Of a DNA stretch of 64,000 nucleotides, positions 1-11,850 are shown in pieces. Source of the stretch: Helichrysum umbraculigerum (lineage: Eukaryota > Streptophyta > Magnoliopsida > Asterales > Asteraceae); contig CATIUR010000004.1 of assembly GCA_949592205.1 (NCBI GenBank), forward strand, positions 93,704,337 to 93,768,336, in the 5' to 3' direction. The position numbers and the translations under genes were made by a program. Under the pieces are notes generated by a model. The model had not been told where the DNA came from and made no database searches. It saw nothing but the letters and a program-made list of their open reading frames with translations. Within the stretch, counting starts at the first letter, position 1; every line of letters starts with the position of its first letter.

Positions 1-2743
1 CACCCCACAGAAATTTCACATCCTTACGAGTTAATTTAGTCAAAGAACCTGCAATCTTGGAGAAATCTTTAATAAATTTTCTGTAATAACCTGCCAAACC
101 CAGAAAACTCTTGATCTCTGACGGAGATTTAGGTGATTGCCAATTCATGACAGCCTCAATTTTAGATGGATCCACTTTAACCCCATCTTCACAAATGATG
201 TGCCCCAAAAACTGAACTTCACGAAGCCAAAATTCACATTTCGAAAACTTAGCATACAATTTCTCCTTTCTCAAGGTGTCAAGAACTAAACGCAAGTGTA
301 CTTCATGATCAGATTCAGATTTAGAATAAACTAAAATATCATCAATGAATACAATGACAAATTTATCAAGAAAAGGTCTACAAACCCTGTTCATCAAATC
401 CATGAAAATTGCTGGAGCATTAGTCAACCCAAAAGGCATAACAAGAAATTCATAATGACCATAGCGAGTGCGAAAAGCTGTTTTAGGGATATCCTCCCCA
501 CAAACCCGGACTTGGTGATAACCCGATCTCAAGTCTATCTTAGAGAAAAATGAAGACCCTTGCAATTGATCAAACAATTCATCTATTCGGAGAAAAGGAT
601 ACTTATTCTTTACGATCCTCTTATTCAATTCTCTATAATCAATACACATACGAAAAGTGCCATCTTTCTTTTTAACAAATAACACAGGAGCACCCCAAGG
701 AGAAGAACTGGGTCTAACAAAACCCTTATCTAATAATTCCTGAATTTGATTCATCATTTCACGGATTTCGGAGGGAGCTAATCTATAAGGTGCCTTAGCT
801 ACCGGAGTAGAACCAGGAATTAACTCAATTTTATATTCTACTTCTCTAACCGGAGGTAAACCAGGCAATTCATCAGGGAAAACATCCGAATACTCAGAAA
901 CAACTCGGACATTACTAATGGCTTTCTTTTCTAGCTTAGCATCGACAACATAGGCTAAATAAGAATCACACCCTTTAGCTAGAGATTTTCTAGCTTTCAT
1001 CATAGAGATCAAAGGTATACTACCCCTCTCCCTTTCCCCTCGAGCCACGACATATGACTCGTCTGAGATTGGGATTTTTATCAGCTTCTTATGACAATCT
1101 ATATGGGCTTTATTACGACTCAACCAATCCATGTCTAACACAACATCAAACCCATGAATAGGCATTAGTAGAAAAGAAGTAGGAAAACTATGACCCTCAA
1201 TCAAAATACTAGCTCCTGTCACCGATGTGGTAACCGAAACTAACTTTCCATCCGCTACCTCGACCTCAATAGGTTTTGGAATACATGTAGGTGTCAATTT
1301 AAGTCTATCACAGAACACCAAGGACATAAAGGAACAATTTGCCCCTGAATCAAATAAGGCGCATGCCGGTACTGAATTAACAAGAAAAGTACCAGTTATG
1401 ACGTCCTCGGCTACCACGGCTTCATCCACGGTCATTCGAAAAGCCCGACCAGTTGGAGCTGGAGGATTCTTTCTTTTCTGGCCAGAAGATGATGACGACC
1501 CTCCGACCGTTCCCGATTTTTGCTTCCTTTCCTCTGGACATGCACTCGAACGATGTCCTTCCTTTCGGCAATTCCAACACACTGACTTAGGAAAAGGACA
1601 ATCCTTGATGTCATGACCGAACTGACCACACTTAATACACCTAGCAGTCTGAGGTGTACAATGTCCCGTGTGCCTAGACTTGCAATTCTGGCACCAATTT
1701 GACCTATCCACTGAACCACCAACAACATTCGGTTTACGGTTATCACTATTACCTTGCCATTTCTTCTTCCCCTGACCTGACGTAGATTCACCTTTGAGTT
1801 TCAATGGGGACTTATCTTTAATTTCCAAATCATGAGCTCTAATATCACCGTCCACAGAACGGGCCAAATCAAAAGCTTGGTTAAGATCACCTGCAAGTCT
1901 CACAGTAGTCCGATAAGTATGGGGTAACATTTCAACAAAATGGTCAATCTTTGTCCTTTCATCCGGTACCCATTGATGTACAAATCTCAACTTATCGGTA
2001 AACTGAGAGATAAGGTCCTCTAAAGTCATACTATCAGTCAATTGCATATCCAAAAATTCATGCCTAATGCGAGTCATGTCATATCCGGAGCAATACTTCT
2101 TACAAACCTCGTTATAGAAATCGGACCATGTAATGGAAGCTTTTTGCTGAGTTGTTAAATGAGATGTGATAGAATCCCACCATCCCATTGCCGGACCTTT
2201 TAAAAGTTGCACTGCATAAGTATCCTTGATCTCATCCTCACATCGGCAAACCTCAAATTTCCTTTCGACATCCCTTAACCAATCCATGGTCACAGAAGGA
2301 TTTGTACTCCCAAAAAAATCTGAAGGTCCACTAGATTTAAAGGTCTTAAATGAACATAGTTTTTGCTGAGATGGAGGAGGAAATACCGGAAACTGAAATC
2401 CCGAAGGTCCTGAAGAAGAAAAAGGAGCTGATGTCTGGTAGTAAATAGGCGGTGGCATAGAAAACTGTGATGTCACTAACGGAGGTGTAATCGTACTAAC
2501 AGCCGGAATCTACCGGGATGTTCTAGCTTGTTGCTCATATAACTCCTTATATTTGTTTAACTCATCCTCTAAATACAAGGTGTACTCATCACGGCTCAAT
2601 TCATTTGCAGGGAGTGTAGTACTAGGCTGACCTTGACTTTGAGACTGAATTTCAGGAGGAGAGTCTCTTGCTCCAGAAGCATTGATCGGGGTACTGGTCG
2701 GAGCATTATTTTCTGCCATATCCTGTACCACAACACATCTCAT
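1..2743 (-). pseudogene. Ty3/gypsy gag-pol, 5' part, one in-frame stop
   Basis: Polyprotein of a Ty3/gypsy LTR retrotransposon: gag capsid, zinc knuckles, aspartic protease and reverse transcriptase, which together copy the element through RNA. Read on the minus strand, the frame starts at the ATG at 2743 or, more likely, the next one at 2719 (MAENN). It stays open to the window edge except for one TAG at 2510-2512, after about 70-77 codons. The gag core follows, then three zinc knuckles: a short CX2CX3HX3C one at 1658-1693 and two CX2CX4HX4C ones at 1598-1639 and 1538-1579. The protease signature DSGAN lies near 1335-1352. RT carries FIDD at 338-349 and the FLGLAGYYRKF block near 60-110. RNase H, integrase and any chromodomain lie outside the window. 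The long LTR and initiator-Met primer site suggest a Tekay/Del-like chromovirus; that lineage is inferred. The single stop may make this copy defective. Confidence 0.9.
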
Positions 2744-2880
2744 AACCCGTTAATTGTTAGTACTTAGCAATACTAACAAAATCATATTCACTAGCTCAAT
2801 CCCCTTCCCAGGAATGTTTGACTAACACAAATAGATTTGGAATTGAACACTTAACCCATGTTCAATTCACCCAAACCGTT

Positions 2881-2892
2881 GCTCTGATACCA
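2881..2892 (-). other. Primer binding site (initiator tRNA-Met)
   Basis: The minus strand reads TGGTATCAGAGC a few bases inside the LTR edge. This is the classic plant primer binding site complementary to initiator tRNA-Met. It fixes the orientation of the element and the inner LTR border near 2896. Confidence 0.9.
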
Positions 2893-2895
2893 ATT

Positions 2896-5014
2896 TATAA
2901 CACCCTACTCGAAAATACAAGGATATATTTTTTTTTTTTTTTTTATAAAGGAAGCGCAAGATTAGATACAAACCATTGGATTGCATATTTACATTCAAAA
3001 TGGCAATCCAAATACATATAGTCTTTAATCTAGATTATTCTAGACGTTACACACGATTAGTTTAGTGTTATAGAAAATCCAAAACATAATGTTATATCAT
3101 TAACATAGTTAACCAAACAGAGTGAGCTTGTCAAACATTCCATTCCAAGTACTTCTTGCCCACCCACATACCAAAGTAAACCTGCAAGAAGTAATGAGGG
3201 GTTAGCACGAAGCTAAGTGAATAAATCTCAAACTATCACCTAACTTGGCTTAACAAATGAATACAGCAAAGCATAGCAACAGTTAATCATGAAGGATCGG
3301 TGGTCCTTGGAGTACCCTCATGCCGCGGTGGTTCCCCAAGTAACACTTAAAACCAACTGAAGGCCAAATCAGTGGTTAAACCGATAGTTTGGTACTACTA
3401 CTTTCAACATAATTTCAGTGAACAACACATGTACAAAGCACTTATGAGGTCCAAAGTAATAGTACACAAACCCAACGCGCACGTTGACCCCCGACATTCA
3501 AATAGTCCACAACCATCATGGAAATCAAGGACACCGATAATCATGTTAAGTATAACCATCATGGCAACCATTAACATAACAATGAAAACAGTAAAACACG
3601 TTTACCCGTTGTAACCATATTGTTACAACCAAATCAGACTGAAAGTCCGAGATCCACTCACCCTTGACGAAGATGATCACCACTCAAAGTTCTAATATTA
3701 TTGAGTCTTCGTCGTATCTGAAATCACAACAAAGGTTACAAGTCAATAACTCATTTCAAATGTTCATAACTTGAAATAAATGTACTATTGGCATCAAACT
3801 TGTTAATTAAGTTCACATCACATCATATGTATATAATTCCATATATTAACCCGTTATGATACTATATTACAGGTTACTAGATCCTTTAAACATATCACAT
3901 GTTAATTAGAAATGTTTTTAAATCAAAGCTTTGTTTGCTGAAATCGAGCCCATAGCCGCCGGCTGGGTCACATGACCCGTCGGTTACCCACCACTAGCCG
4001 CCGGCTTCTAACTCAAACCGCCGGGCAAATTTAATTTTTCACAAACAGAAACATTTTGTGTTTTAAAGACTCTAGAGGCCGCCGGTTATGGTTCAAATCC
4101 GCCGGTCAGATAAGAGAAGCCGCCGGCTGAGGCCTATCGCCCGCCGGTTCACCCAATGGATGAACAAACCGCCGGCTGGGGCTACATGCCCGCCGGCTGG
4201 TTCTTCGTTTCCAGCACCTGCTGGTACAGTTCATAACCTGCTCGAACTTCAATTCATAATTTCGACATTTTCAGCTAAGAAACACATTTTTTAACCATAC
4301 AACAACCACAATTGACATCTATGAGCATGTAATAACAACAAACAAGGTTCATCACACTTCTAAATCCACACATGCATCAATTTTTAAGATATTCAAAACT
4401 TTAGCTCAAATTCATATTTCAACTAAGTAATTGCTACAATCTGAAATGCAAGCACATAATCAGTTTACTATGTTCATATAACACATTTCAAGTACGAATT
4501 TAACTCCATTCTATCATCACTTCACCAAACTCAACATTTCAAGCATTATATGAAAAGAACGGATATTTCACTTACAATTTAGATGAGGAGGTTATAATGA
4601 AATGAAGAACAAGTTGCAAATCAACATCACAGATTCAATGTGCTAAAATCAGATTGTTGGTATCATTTTCTTTGAGAGGATGTGTGTGTTTTAGAGGTGT
4701 AAGCCAAAATGAAGAAATGAAATGAATAAAGTCTGCCTCACCATTTACACTAGGCCAAACACAGTGTAAATTATACCCGTCCTAAATCTATTGTCTGGAA
4801 CCTAAAATCATTTGCGAGAAAATACACTTTATTATTCCGCCAACTAAATTAATTTAAAACAAGTGATAATTCATTTATCACAATAAGTCAATTGACCAAT
4901 TGACCTATTAATTTAGCTATCAAAAATACACCAAGTATTTAAAATACAATTTAAATGACAGTTAAATTAAGGGAAATACCGTATTTCAACTAGGCCCATT
5001 TCGAGGATGTTACA
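2896..5014 (-). mobile_element. 5' LTR of the Ty3/gypsy element
   Basis: On the minus strand the LTR opens with TGTAACATCC at 5014 and closes with GGGTGTTATA just before the primer site, giving about 2.1 kb. Both ends match the usual TGTAACAYCC...GGTGTTATA form of this lineage. Several blocks resemble the LARD LTRs at 14199 and 20171, including the CGCAAATGATTTT...TTCCAGACAA block near 4785-4815 and the stretch around 3130-3240. An array of CCGCCGG motifs sits at 3955-4197. The partner LTR is outside the window, so LTR age and target duplication cannot be read. A candidate duplication base set next to 5014 is ACTTG (minus strand). Confidence 0.85.
3955..4197. repeat. Phased CCGCCGG array in the LTR
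   Basis: Ten copies of CCGCCGG (one reads CCGTCGG) start at 3956, 3977, 3998, 4018, 4079, 4099, 4120, 4141, 4169 and 4190. Most gaps are 20-21 bp; one of 61 bp is about three periods and one is 28 bp. The DNA between copies is not conserved. Many copies extend to GCCGCCGGC, whose GCCGGC core is palindromic, so copies can pair with each other. The block is far richer in GC than the AT-rich surroundings. Confidence 0.85.
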
Positions 5015-5072
5015 CAAGTAATCTACTACGAAAAATGAAATAGCATAATAAATAGTTGCATGTATTCATTAT

Positions 5073-5297
5073 TTATACATCACTTAAAACTTCTCTATAC
5101 ACCACATTTGATATGTAAACTCTGACCTGATTCATTTTTGTAGGAGACTTCACTAAAACCTTTTTATTATTGCGAGATATGCCTATAGACAATGCAACAT
5201 AAAGTTGCTCATGCGAGAATACAGACTCCGGTAAATAAACACCCACGTTTTGAACTGTCTGACCTAGAGCTTTGTTTATCGTCATAGCAAAGCTAAG
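5073..5297 (-). pseudogene. Helitron helicase C-terminus remnant
   Basis: The minus-strand frame reads ...LSFAMTINKALGQT, then VGVYLPESVFSHEQLYVALS, and ends at a stop at 5073. This is the C-terminal end (helicase motifs V-VI) of the Rep/PIF1-like protein of Helitron rolling-circle transposons. The expected arginine-glycine after VALS is changed (IGIS). The upstream part is missing: an hAT-like element begins exactly at the left edge of the LSF codons. About 60 bp downstream the Ty3/gypsy LTR interrupts what should be the Helitron 3' tail. It is therefore a dead fragment hit by two later insertions. Confidence 0.85.
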
Positions 5298-5298
5298 T

Positions 5299-6185
5299 CG
5301 TGTTACGGGTTAAAATAGAGAAACTTATTAAGACTATGTAAGTAACCCGACCCAACCCATACCCGACCCGAACCCTATTAAGACTATCCGGATCGGGTTT
5401 AATAGGGTTAGAAAGTTTAATCGGGTTATGTGGGTTAACCCGATTAACCCGAATGCTTAGTAGAGTCATGTTACGGGTTAAAATAGAGAAACTTATGCGG
5501 ATGCAGATTGACCCGATTAACCCGATTTAACCAAGTATCAATTTTTCTGTTATTTTTTCATAGTTAACTTCTGTATATAATAATATAAGTTGAATATGTT
5601 AATTTAATGTGGAGATATTTTTCTATATATATAAAAGGCTAAGACTACAATTTAATTAATAATAGCAGCTATAACCATATAATAACATTAGTGTAAAGTG
5701 TAGCAATGTATATGAATATGATTATGAAGAACTTATATTAGTTGTAACACAACTTGTAATTATTCTTTCATCAAAATGTTAGTGCGGTGATTGCATTCTT
5801 CAATTTTCGAAAGATGTAAACATGCCTCACATTTCAAGTATACTTATACCTGCTTTGAAATCCAGTACTTATATTCAATTTAAAACAAAACTTTATTTTA
5901 CAGACTATGGTTTAACTACGTATACATAATTCATGTGGTTTCAACTTCATATATCATTCAATATTTTGGTGTACTATCCCAACATTCAAAGTCATCTATA
6001 TATTTATTTTAACAATTATTAGAAAACTGTGAATTTATACGGGTTAACCCGCTACCCGATTAACCCAAACCCGATAACCCGATTACCTAATAGGGTCGGG
6101 TTACGGGTATATATTTATTTCTGAAAAGCCCGACTAACCCGACCCGACTAACTCTTATTAGGGTCGGGTTGACCTGAATAACACC
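5299..6185. mobile_element. hAT-like non-autonomous element rich in GGGTTAACCC
   Basis: The block is bounded by GCTAAGT at 5292-5298 and again at 6186-6192, a likely 7-8 bp target duplication. Its ends share GTGTTA in inverted form. Both arms are packed with CGGGTTAACCCG and ACCCGACCC motifs that can fold on each other. A 27-bp stretch at 5301-5327 recurs at 5469-5495. No coding frame is present. The family is inferred from duplication length only. Confidence 0.55.
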
Positions 6186-6192
6186 GCTAAGT

Positions 6193-7364
6193 GCATGTGT
6201 GTGCATTGGTTTTATTTTTGATTGAATTTATCACCTATGTCTATTTTCTCTCTCAAAAACCTATACAAATACATTGAGCTTTCATTCCAATAAACACCCA
6301 GGAAATGTTTTTATTATTTGATCTATATGTGAAAGTCGTAGACTTGGGGGATTTCGAACTTTGTGTCGGCCTCCTAATGAATAGTCCTACAAGACAGAAA
6401 AGGCAAACTTTTTAAACATGTACATAACAGTAAAAACTGAAAAGGCAGTTTACGATTTCACAAAAGCTAAAGTCAAAGGTCATATTCAATATTCACTCAT
6501 AAGGAAATAAAAAGCTGATTTTCTTTACACACCCCGACACACATCAAAACCATCTAATTTTCTTTACACTGTCAAAACCATCTCATTTTCTTTACACGTG
6601 ATCGGCTCATCCGTGTATTCTATGCATATGCTCACTTGTAAGAGAGATAAAGTTGTACATATTAGATTCTAAGACTATCATCATTCACAATCGAAACCAA
6701 CCCAACTATTAACTAAATAATTAATTTCTCTCTCTTCCACCTATCCAACTAAACTAAATCCAACTTTACACTCCCATTACCAACCCACCTTAAACTTTTT
6801 ATTTTATTAAATAATACAACAATAGTATAAGGTTTATTGCATAAGGTACAATTCAAAATCAACCCATAATCTTAAATTATATATAAGAAACATTTAATGA
6901 TGTCATCAAAATTTTAATCAACCAATAGAATTGTTCAATTTTGTAAAATTGGCTAAAATTTAGGTATCAATGATATCATCATTCATAATATAAATAATTT
7001 AAGATTATTTAATTAATTTATGTGTCCATCGTATTTTATTGAAAATTATATCATACATAAATCCTTATTAGATATAAATCCTTATTAGATAAGAAGTACT
7101 CCATAACATATAAATGTCTACGTTTTAATCCATCACCTATAGACAAAAAAAAAAGTATAAATAATAAATACTAATTAATTAATTGTTAAAAAAAGACACA
7201 CTAAGTATTACTCCGTATAAAATTAATTATTTTTCCTTGCTTGGCTAAAATTTATGACTAGATGTCATCGTAATTCATGATATAAAAAAACATTTAATCA
7301 AAACCTTTTATTTTATTAGATATAATTTTTATTAGATATAATAAATACAAATTCCTTATAAAAA
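6193..7364. other. AT-rich intergenic DNA, probable Helitron body
   Basis: No gene is supported. A short imperfect direct repeat built around ATCTAATTTTCTTTACAC lies at about 6530-6600. Two related blocks with TTGGCTAAAATTTA at about 6945-7000 and 7240-7290 look like the body of the non-autonomous Helitron ending at 7578. Similar text occurs before the Helitron end at 51834. Confidence 0.4.
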
Positions 7365-7496
7365 GGGGAGTGATCCTTACACCATTAAAAATTATCCATA
7401 CACCACTAAATATGCTTTATAGTATTGTACTGTACAACACTGTAAAGCACATTTAGTAGTATATGGATAATTTTGGTGGTGTAAGAATCATCACCC
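7365..7496. mobile_element. MULE-type MITE, 132 bp foldback
   Basis: A near-complete palindrome opens with GGGGAGTGATCCTTACACC and closes with GGTGTAAGAATCATCACCC. It is flanked by perfect 9-bp direct repeats TTATAAAAA at 7356-7364 and 7497-7505. Nine-base duplications are typical of Mutator-like elements. It lies inside the Helitron-like DNA that ends at 7578. Confidence 0.85.
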
Positions 7497-7540
7497 TTAT
7501 AAAAAAGACAAACTAAGTATTATAAAATAAATTTTTTTCC

Positions 7541-7578
7541 TTGCATAACCCGTGTGTATATACGGGTTTAAAGGCTAG
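7541..7578 (+). mobile_element. Helitron 3' end
   Basis: A hairpin ACCCGTGTGTATATACGGGT at 7548-7567 is followed 7 bases later by CTAG at 7575-7578 and then T. A short hairpin just before CTRR with a following T is the hallmark of a Helitron 3' terminus. The 5' end (TC) was not located. Confidence 0.7.
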
Positions 7579-9035
7579 TATTATAATATGGGCAACTGGC
7601 GGGACTAAATCCAACCCACCAACACATTTGGTTGGTGAGGTTTTATTTTTTAATTGTTTCTTTTTGTGTAAAGTGTGACCAACCAAACCTCTCGGTTATG
7701 AATGGCAATAGCCTTATATACTACTGTATACATTATTGAGTTGAGTACAGTAAATAGAAAGTGTTTTTTTTTTTTTTTTTTTTTTTCAGAACTTCGGACT
7801 TTGAACAAAACGATGTGCTTTAAAATTTTAAAAAGTTGGAATCTAAAAGGACAATAGAAGTAAATGAAATATTAAAAATCTTTCTCGATCATACTACTCC
7901 ATTGCATTTTTCATATTCTTTCTATATGGCCTTAAAGAGTGTTAGAAAGTAATTTTATTGAATTCAGAATTTTAATAATTTAGTTTAATAGGGTGTCAGG
8001 GTAAATGGTTTTATTTTAGATTTAAGGGTTTTATTTTAGATTTGTATGGTCAACTCAAGTTCGTCTTTATGTCCTCGGTTCACACGTTTCAAAGGATTAT
8101 CCATAAGTCCTTGTCTTATGGTTAATTTTTTTTTTTTTCCTACATATATCCACATGGAGATTCAGTTAGAATAATCTGTATACCAAACTAAATAACAAAA
8201 ATGATGAACTTTTAGAATGGAATTGAGACCTTTACCTTTAAGGATAAAATTAGAGGAAATATGCTCATGATCTATAAAATACAAAGATGACTTTTCAAGT
8301 AAGAAAATAATAATAATAAAAGTAGTAAGCTGAAGAATAAAATTAGAGAAAAAACACACAATAGGAGTTACAAAAAGGGATAAAAACCTTTTGATGCCGT
8401 TTGTACGGACTCGGTTTTGATCCATCCAACATCAGTTTAGCAGTAGCCTCCGACAGGTGGTAGTTGGGAACAATTTAGATCTGCACAAAAACAAAACTTG
8501 CAGATTTAATTAACATGTAAATGATATATTTGACAAATATAGAGTGAAACATTTAGATCTAACAAAAAAAGGTAATTAAAAGAATAGTTGCAAATCTGAC
8601 CAATAGAAAGGGGTGGGTAAAGAAAACCATTTTGGATCTAAGAAACTCCGGTTGGTTACTTAGACGGTGAAGAGTCGGTAGTGATGTTATCATATTTGCA
8701 GTGATGGTTTCGGACGAACAAGGGAGGGTGGAAACGGCGGCGGAAAGTGTGAGGAAGGAATGAAGTAGGAAGGAGAGTGTGTGTTTCTTTAGGTGTTTTT
8801 GTATTGTTGGTGATGTTAACCTGATTTGAGAGAAAAGAGCCTTGTGTGTTTCTTTTAGTGTGTATACTGTGTTTATGTGATGTATACGTGATTATATAGG
8901 TAGGCTAAAGGTGGAGATCAAAGAAGGAGGGCCATTGGATTGCTTTTGATAGTAATGAATGGTTGGGATTTGCTAGTGGTTGAAACTGAATCTCTTAAAA
9001 TGAAAAAGGGCATATGTATTATAAAGGAGTAAAGA
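7579..9035. other. Intergenic DNA with gene-5'-end-like purine-rich stretch
   Basis: There is a poly-T run at about 7766-7786. The 87-codon minus frame at 8162-8425 is hydrophobic and matches nothing I recognise. From 8600 to 8930 the sequence shifts to GA-rich and GTGT-rich text resembling a captured promoter or 5' UTR read on the minus strand. I cannot support a gene here. Confidence 0.3.
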
Positions 9036-9044
9036 TAATATTAT

Positions 9045-9590
9045 GGGATATTATTCTAAATATACAAAATGCGTTTAATATTTTACATATTATCAATCCA
9101 ATTTTTTTTTCTCACAAAATATACATCAATTTCGCAAAGCATGGGAAAATCGCAATATACTAATTTCAATTCGCAAAATGTCATTTCGCAAGGAGTAAAT
9201 CGCAATAAGCAAATTTCATTTCGCAATATAGCTTTTAGCGACGACCAGGTCGTTGCTAAAGACCTTTAGCAACGACACAGTCGTCGCTAAAGTCGTCGCT
9301 AAAAGCTACATTGCGAAATGAAACCTTTATTTTGCGAAACCTATATTGCGAAATGAATATTGCGAATTTCTAAAGCCTTATTGCGATTTCCCCCATCCTT
9401 GCGAAAATAAATGCAAGTTTTTTCTTTTAGTCGTCGCTAGTCGTCGCTAAAAGACATTTTGCGAATTGAAATTAATATATTGCGATTTTCCTATGCTTTG
9501 CGAAATTGATGTATATTTTGTGAGAAAAAAAATTTGGATTGATAATATGTAAAATACTAAACCCATTTTGTATATTTAGGATAATAACCC
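9045..9590. mobile_element. MULE-type foldback element, 546 bp
   Basis: Terminal inverted repeats of about 140 bp open with GGGATATTATTCTAAATATA and close with the near-complement. Perfect 9-bp duplications TAATATTAT flank it at 9036-9044 and 9591-9599, as expected for Mutator-like elements. The core holds several TTTAGCGACGAC / GTCGTCGCTAAA units and repeated TTTCGCAA / TTGCGAAA words. It is non-coding. Confidence 0.85.
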
Positions 9591-9599
9591 TAATATTAT

Positions 9600-11137
9600 T
9601 TTGTTGCTATTTCATAAAATTAAAAAAATTAAAAAAAAGTTTCAAGGTGTTCATCAGTTTCAAGAGTTTTTTTCTACACACGAACAACTAAACGTGTTCA
9701 AGTAAATTCACAATCTTCAACCCATGCATGCGTTTTAAACTAATTTTACTCTTAAGTTGTTTGTTTATTTGCATTGCTTTATTTGCTTAAATAATACCAC
9801 CACCATTCTCTATTAAAATTTATTTTTAAAATCATGATTTTCTAAAATACAAGTACAAAATGATGAGTATGTAAGTGTGTATATTTCCCTTGAGGATCAA
9901 GGTGACGATCTTATATTTAGTTAAAGTAGTTATTAACAAGTTCTATATGTTACATTGAAATTTTTATTATTCTTGGTTTTAGCTACATGCAGGAGCATTT
10001 TTTTTTTTATCAAAACGTACCGAGTCAGAGCATTATAGGTTAAGTCCTAATTTACTTGAATCTTAAAGGTGCGATCACGTACGATAACACATTGCATGCT
10101 ATTTATTCCTTAATTTTTCTTTACATACCACGAACTCTATCTGACATGCATGCATATATCATAGGTATGTTCAAATTGCTTGCTCAGGTGACGATGTTTG
10201 TCATAAGATCGAAGTCATATGTTTTTGTGTCGTCTACTACCTTGTGGAAAAAGAGAATTAATCAATTTGAAAGGTTGCTACTCTTCATACCTCCCATTTT
10301 TATATTCTGTACTTTTTCCGTACTTTATTCCACTACTTTTTCTTACATTCCGTACTTTTTCTGTACTTTTCTGTATTTTATTCTACCACTTTTTTAAAAA
10401 AAAAAATCAAAAGGGGGTATGGTGAGTAATTATGGTGGTATGGAAAGATAAAGCCATTTGAAATTGATTACAATGAAAGATGTCAAGTGGGTCCCAAGTA
10501 CATCATTCTAGCACGTACGGGAAGAGTTAAATACGTACAAATGAACAATAACGAGAAACATGAATACTGTTGGAGACATTGAGACAATGGCCCTTATAAG
10601 TTTGGGTTAATAATATTCTTTTTTATACTTGATTATTGTATGGAGTAGTTGGATTATAGTTTCTAACGCGCGATAAATACGGCTCTATAAGGATCGAGTT
10701 AGGTTGTGTTTGTATTGGCATTCTATAAAAAAGTTGCTTTACATTATTTTTTAATTAAGTATGTGGTTATTATTGATTGGTATATTTAAGATTCGATTAA
10801 CATTCAGGGGTATTGAGACACAACACATTTGTGTTTTTCATGTATAGTATCATCATACATGTTGTACATATACATATATACTACATAATAATACATATAC
10901 AAAAATAGTTTTAAATAAAATTTTGCGTACGTAGTCTTTGGATGAAATCCTTTTTACTCAAGATATCAATCATTTATCATATGTCACTTTAATAATACGT
11001 ACAATCATCATAATGCCATGTATGCTTATGGACTTCTTTTGTCCTTGAATATATATTGGACTGGAAAAGGTTAACAATTTTTGGTGATATGACATAAAAA
11101 TGTGCACCAATGTAATTACCTTTATTGTTCTCTTTTC
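9600..11137. other. Intergenic AT-rich DNA
   Basis: No gene is supported. The 113-codon frame at 10056-10397 runs through a TTTCTGTACTTTT low-complexity tract and looks accidental. Two overlapping short minus frames at 10970-11180 are likewise unsupported. Confidence 0.4.
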
Positions 11138-11139
11138 TA

Positions 11140-11333
11140 CTCTGCGTCCCAATTTTAGTGTTTACTACCGAAATGCACACAGTTTAAGAAAAGTAGATTG
11201 ATTATTATCTCAACCAATAGAATTTAATATCTACCCACTAAAACCCTTTCTGATTGGTTAAAACCAAAAGTTGACAATAATTTTGGGACATCCCAAATTA
11301 GAATACTACATAATTAAATTGGGACGGAAGGGG
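11140..11333. mobile_element. Degraded Stowaway MITE
   Basis: It opens TA|CTCTGCGTCCCAATTTTAG and closes AATTGGGACGGAAGGGG|TA. These are mutated forms of the CTCCCTCCGTCCC termini seen at 25869 and 36745, with TA target duplications. Internal blocks (ACACAGTTTAAGAAAAGTAG) match the other copies. Confidence 0.7.
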
Positions 11334-11850
11334 TATATTACTTCTTCAAATAGATGATACACCTCCATTTTTTTATATTTTAATAAATTTTATGTCTCCA
11401 ATTAGCTGGCTGGTCTAGAATCTGAAACACCTTTAATTAACAACATCTCATCCAATAGACATTTGAGATAATAAAAATAAAAAATAACTTGTATATATTG
11501 TACCAACTTATGTGCAACTGACTTCTTTTCTTTCTATCTTCATGTTCACTCTTAAAATTTGTTATTTGATTCAAAAATGAAACTTCTATGTTCTTTATTT
11601 GCATTATGAAAAACCGAATGTAGTATTACGATTTTGATACAATTCTTATGGTTTTTAGTTCAATGAGAATATGTGATGATTTTGGTTTGATTTTGTATTA
11701 CCAAAAACACCAAAGTTAACACCAATTGTACTTTACATGCTAAATATCACTTTGATATTAGCAAATTCTACATATGACAAATAATGTAGCCACATCACAT
11801 CAAATTTGATGTAATAGCCTATCGGTCACCATTGATAACTACCATCGCCT

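Noticed and set aside
1227..1791. Plus-strand and shifted minus-strand frames in the gag-pol region
   Set aside because: They overlap the protease and zinc-knuckle coding frame and are shadows of it.
5340..6180. Interstitial telomere repeat
   Set aside because: Units are CGGGTTAACCCG / ACCCGACCC, not the plant TTTAGGG repeat, and they lie in inverted arms of a bounded element.
8162..8425. 87-codon minus frame with membrane-like segment
   Set aside because: AT-rich chance frame with no recognisable domain; the neighbouring purine-rich DNA does not add support.
10056..10425. 113-codon hydrophobic frame
   Set aside because: Runs through low-complexity TTTCTGTACTTTT DNA and shows no family motif.
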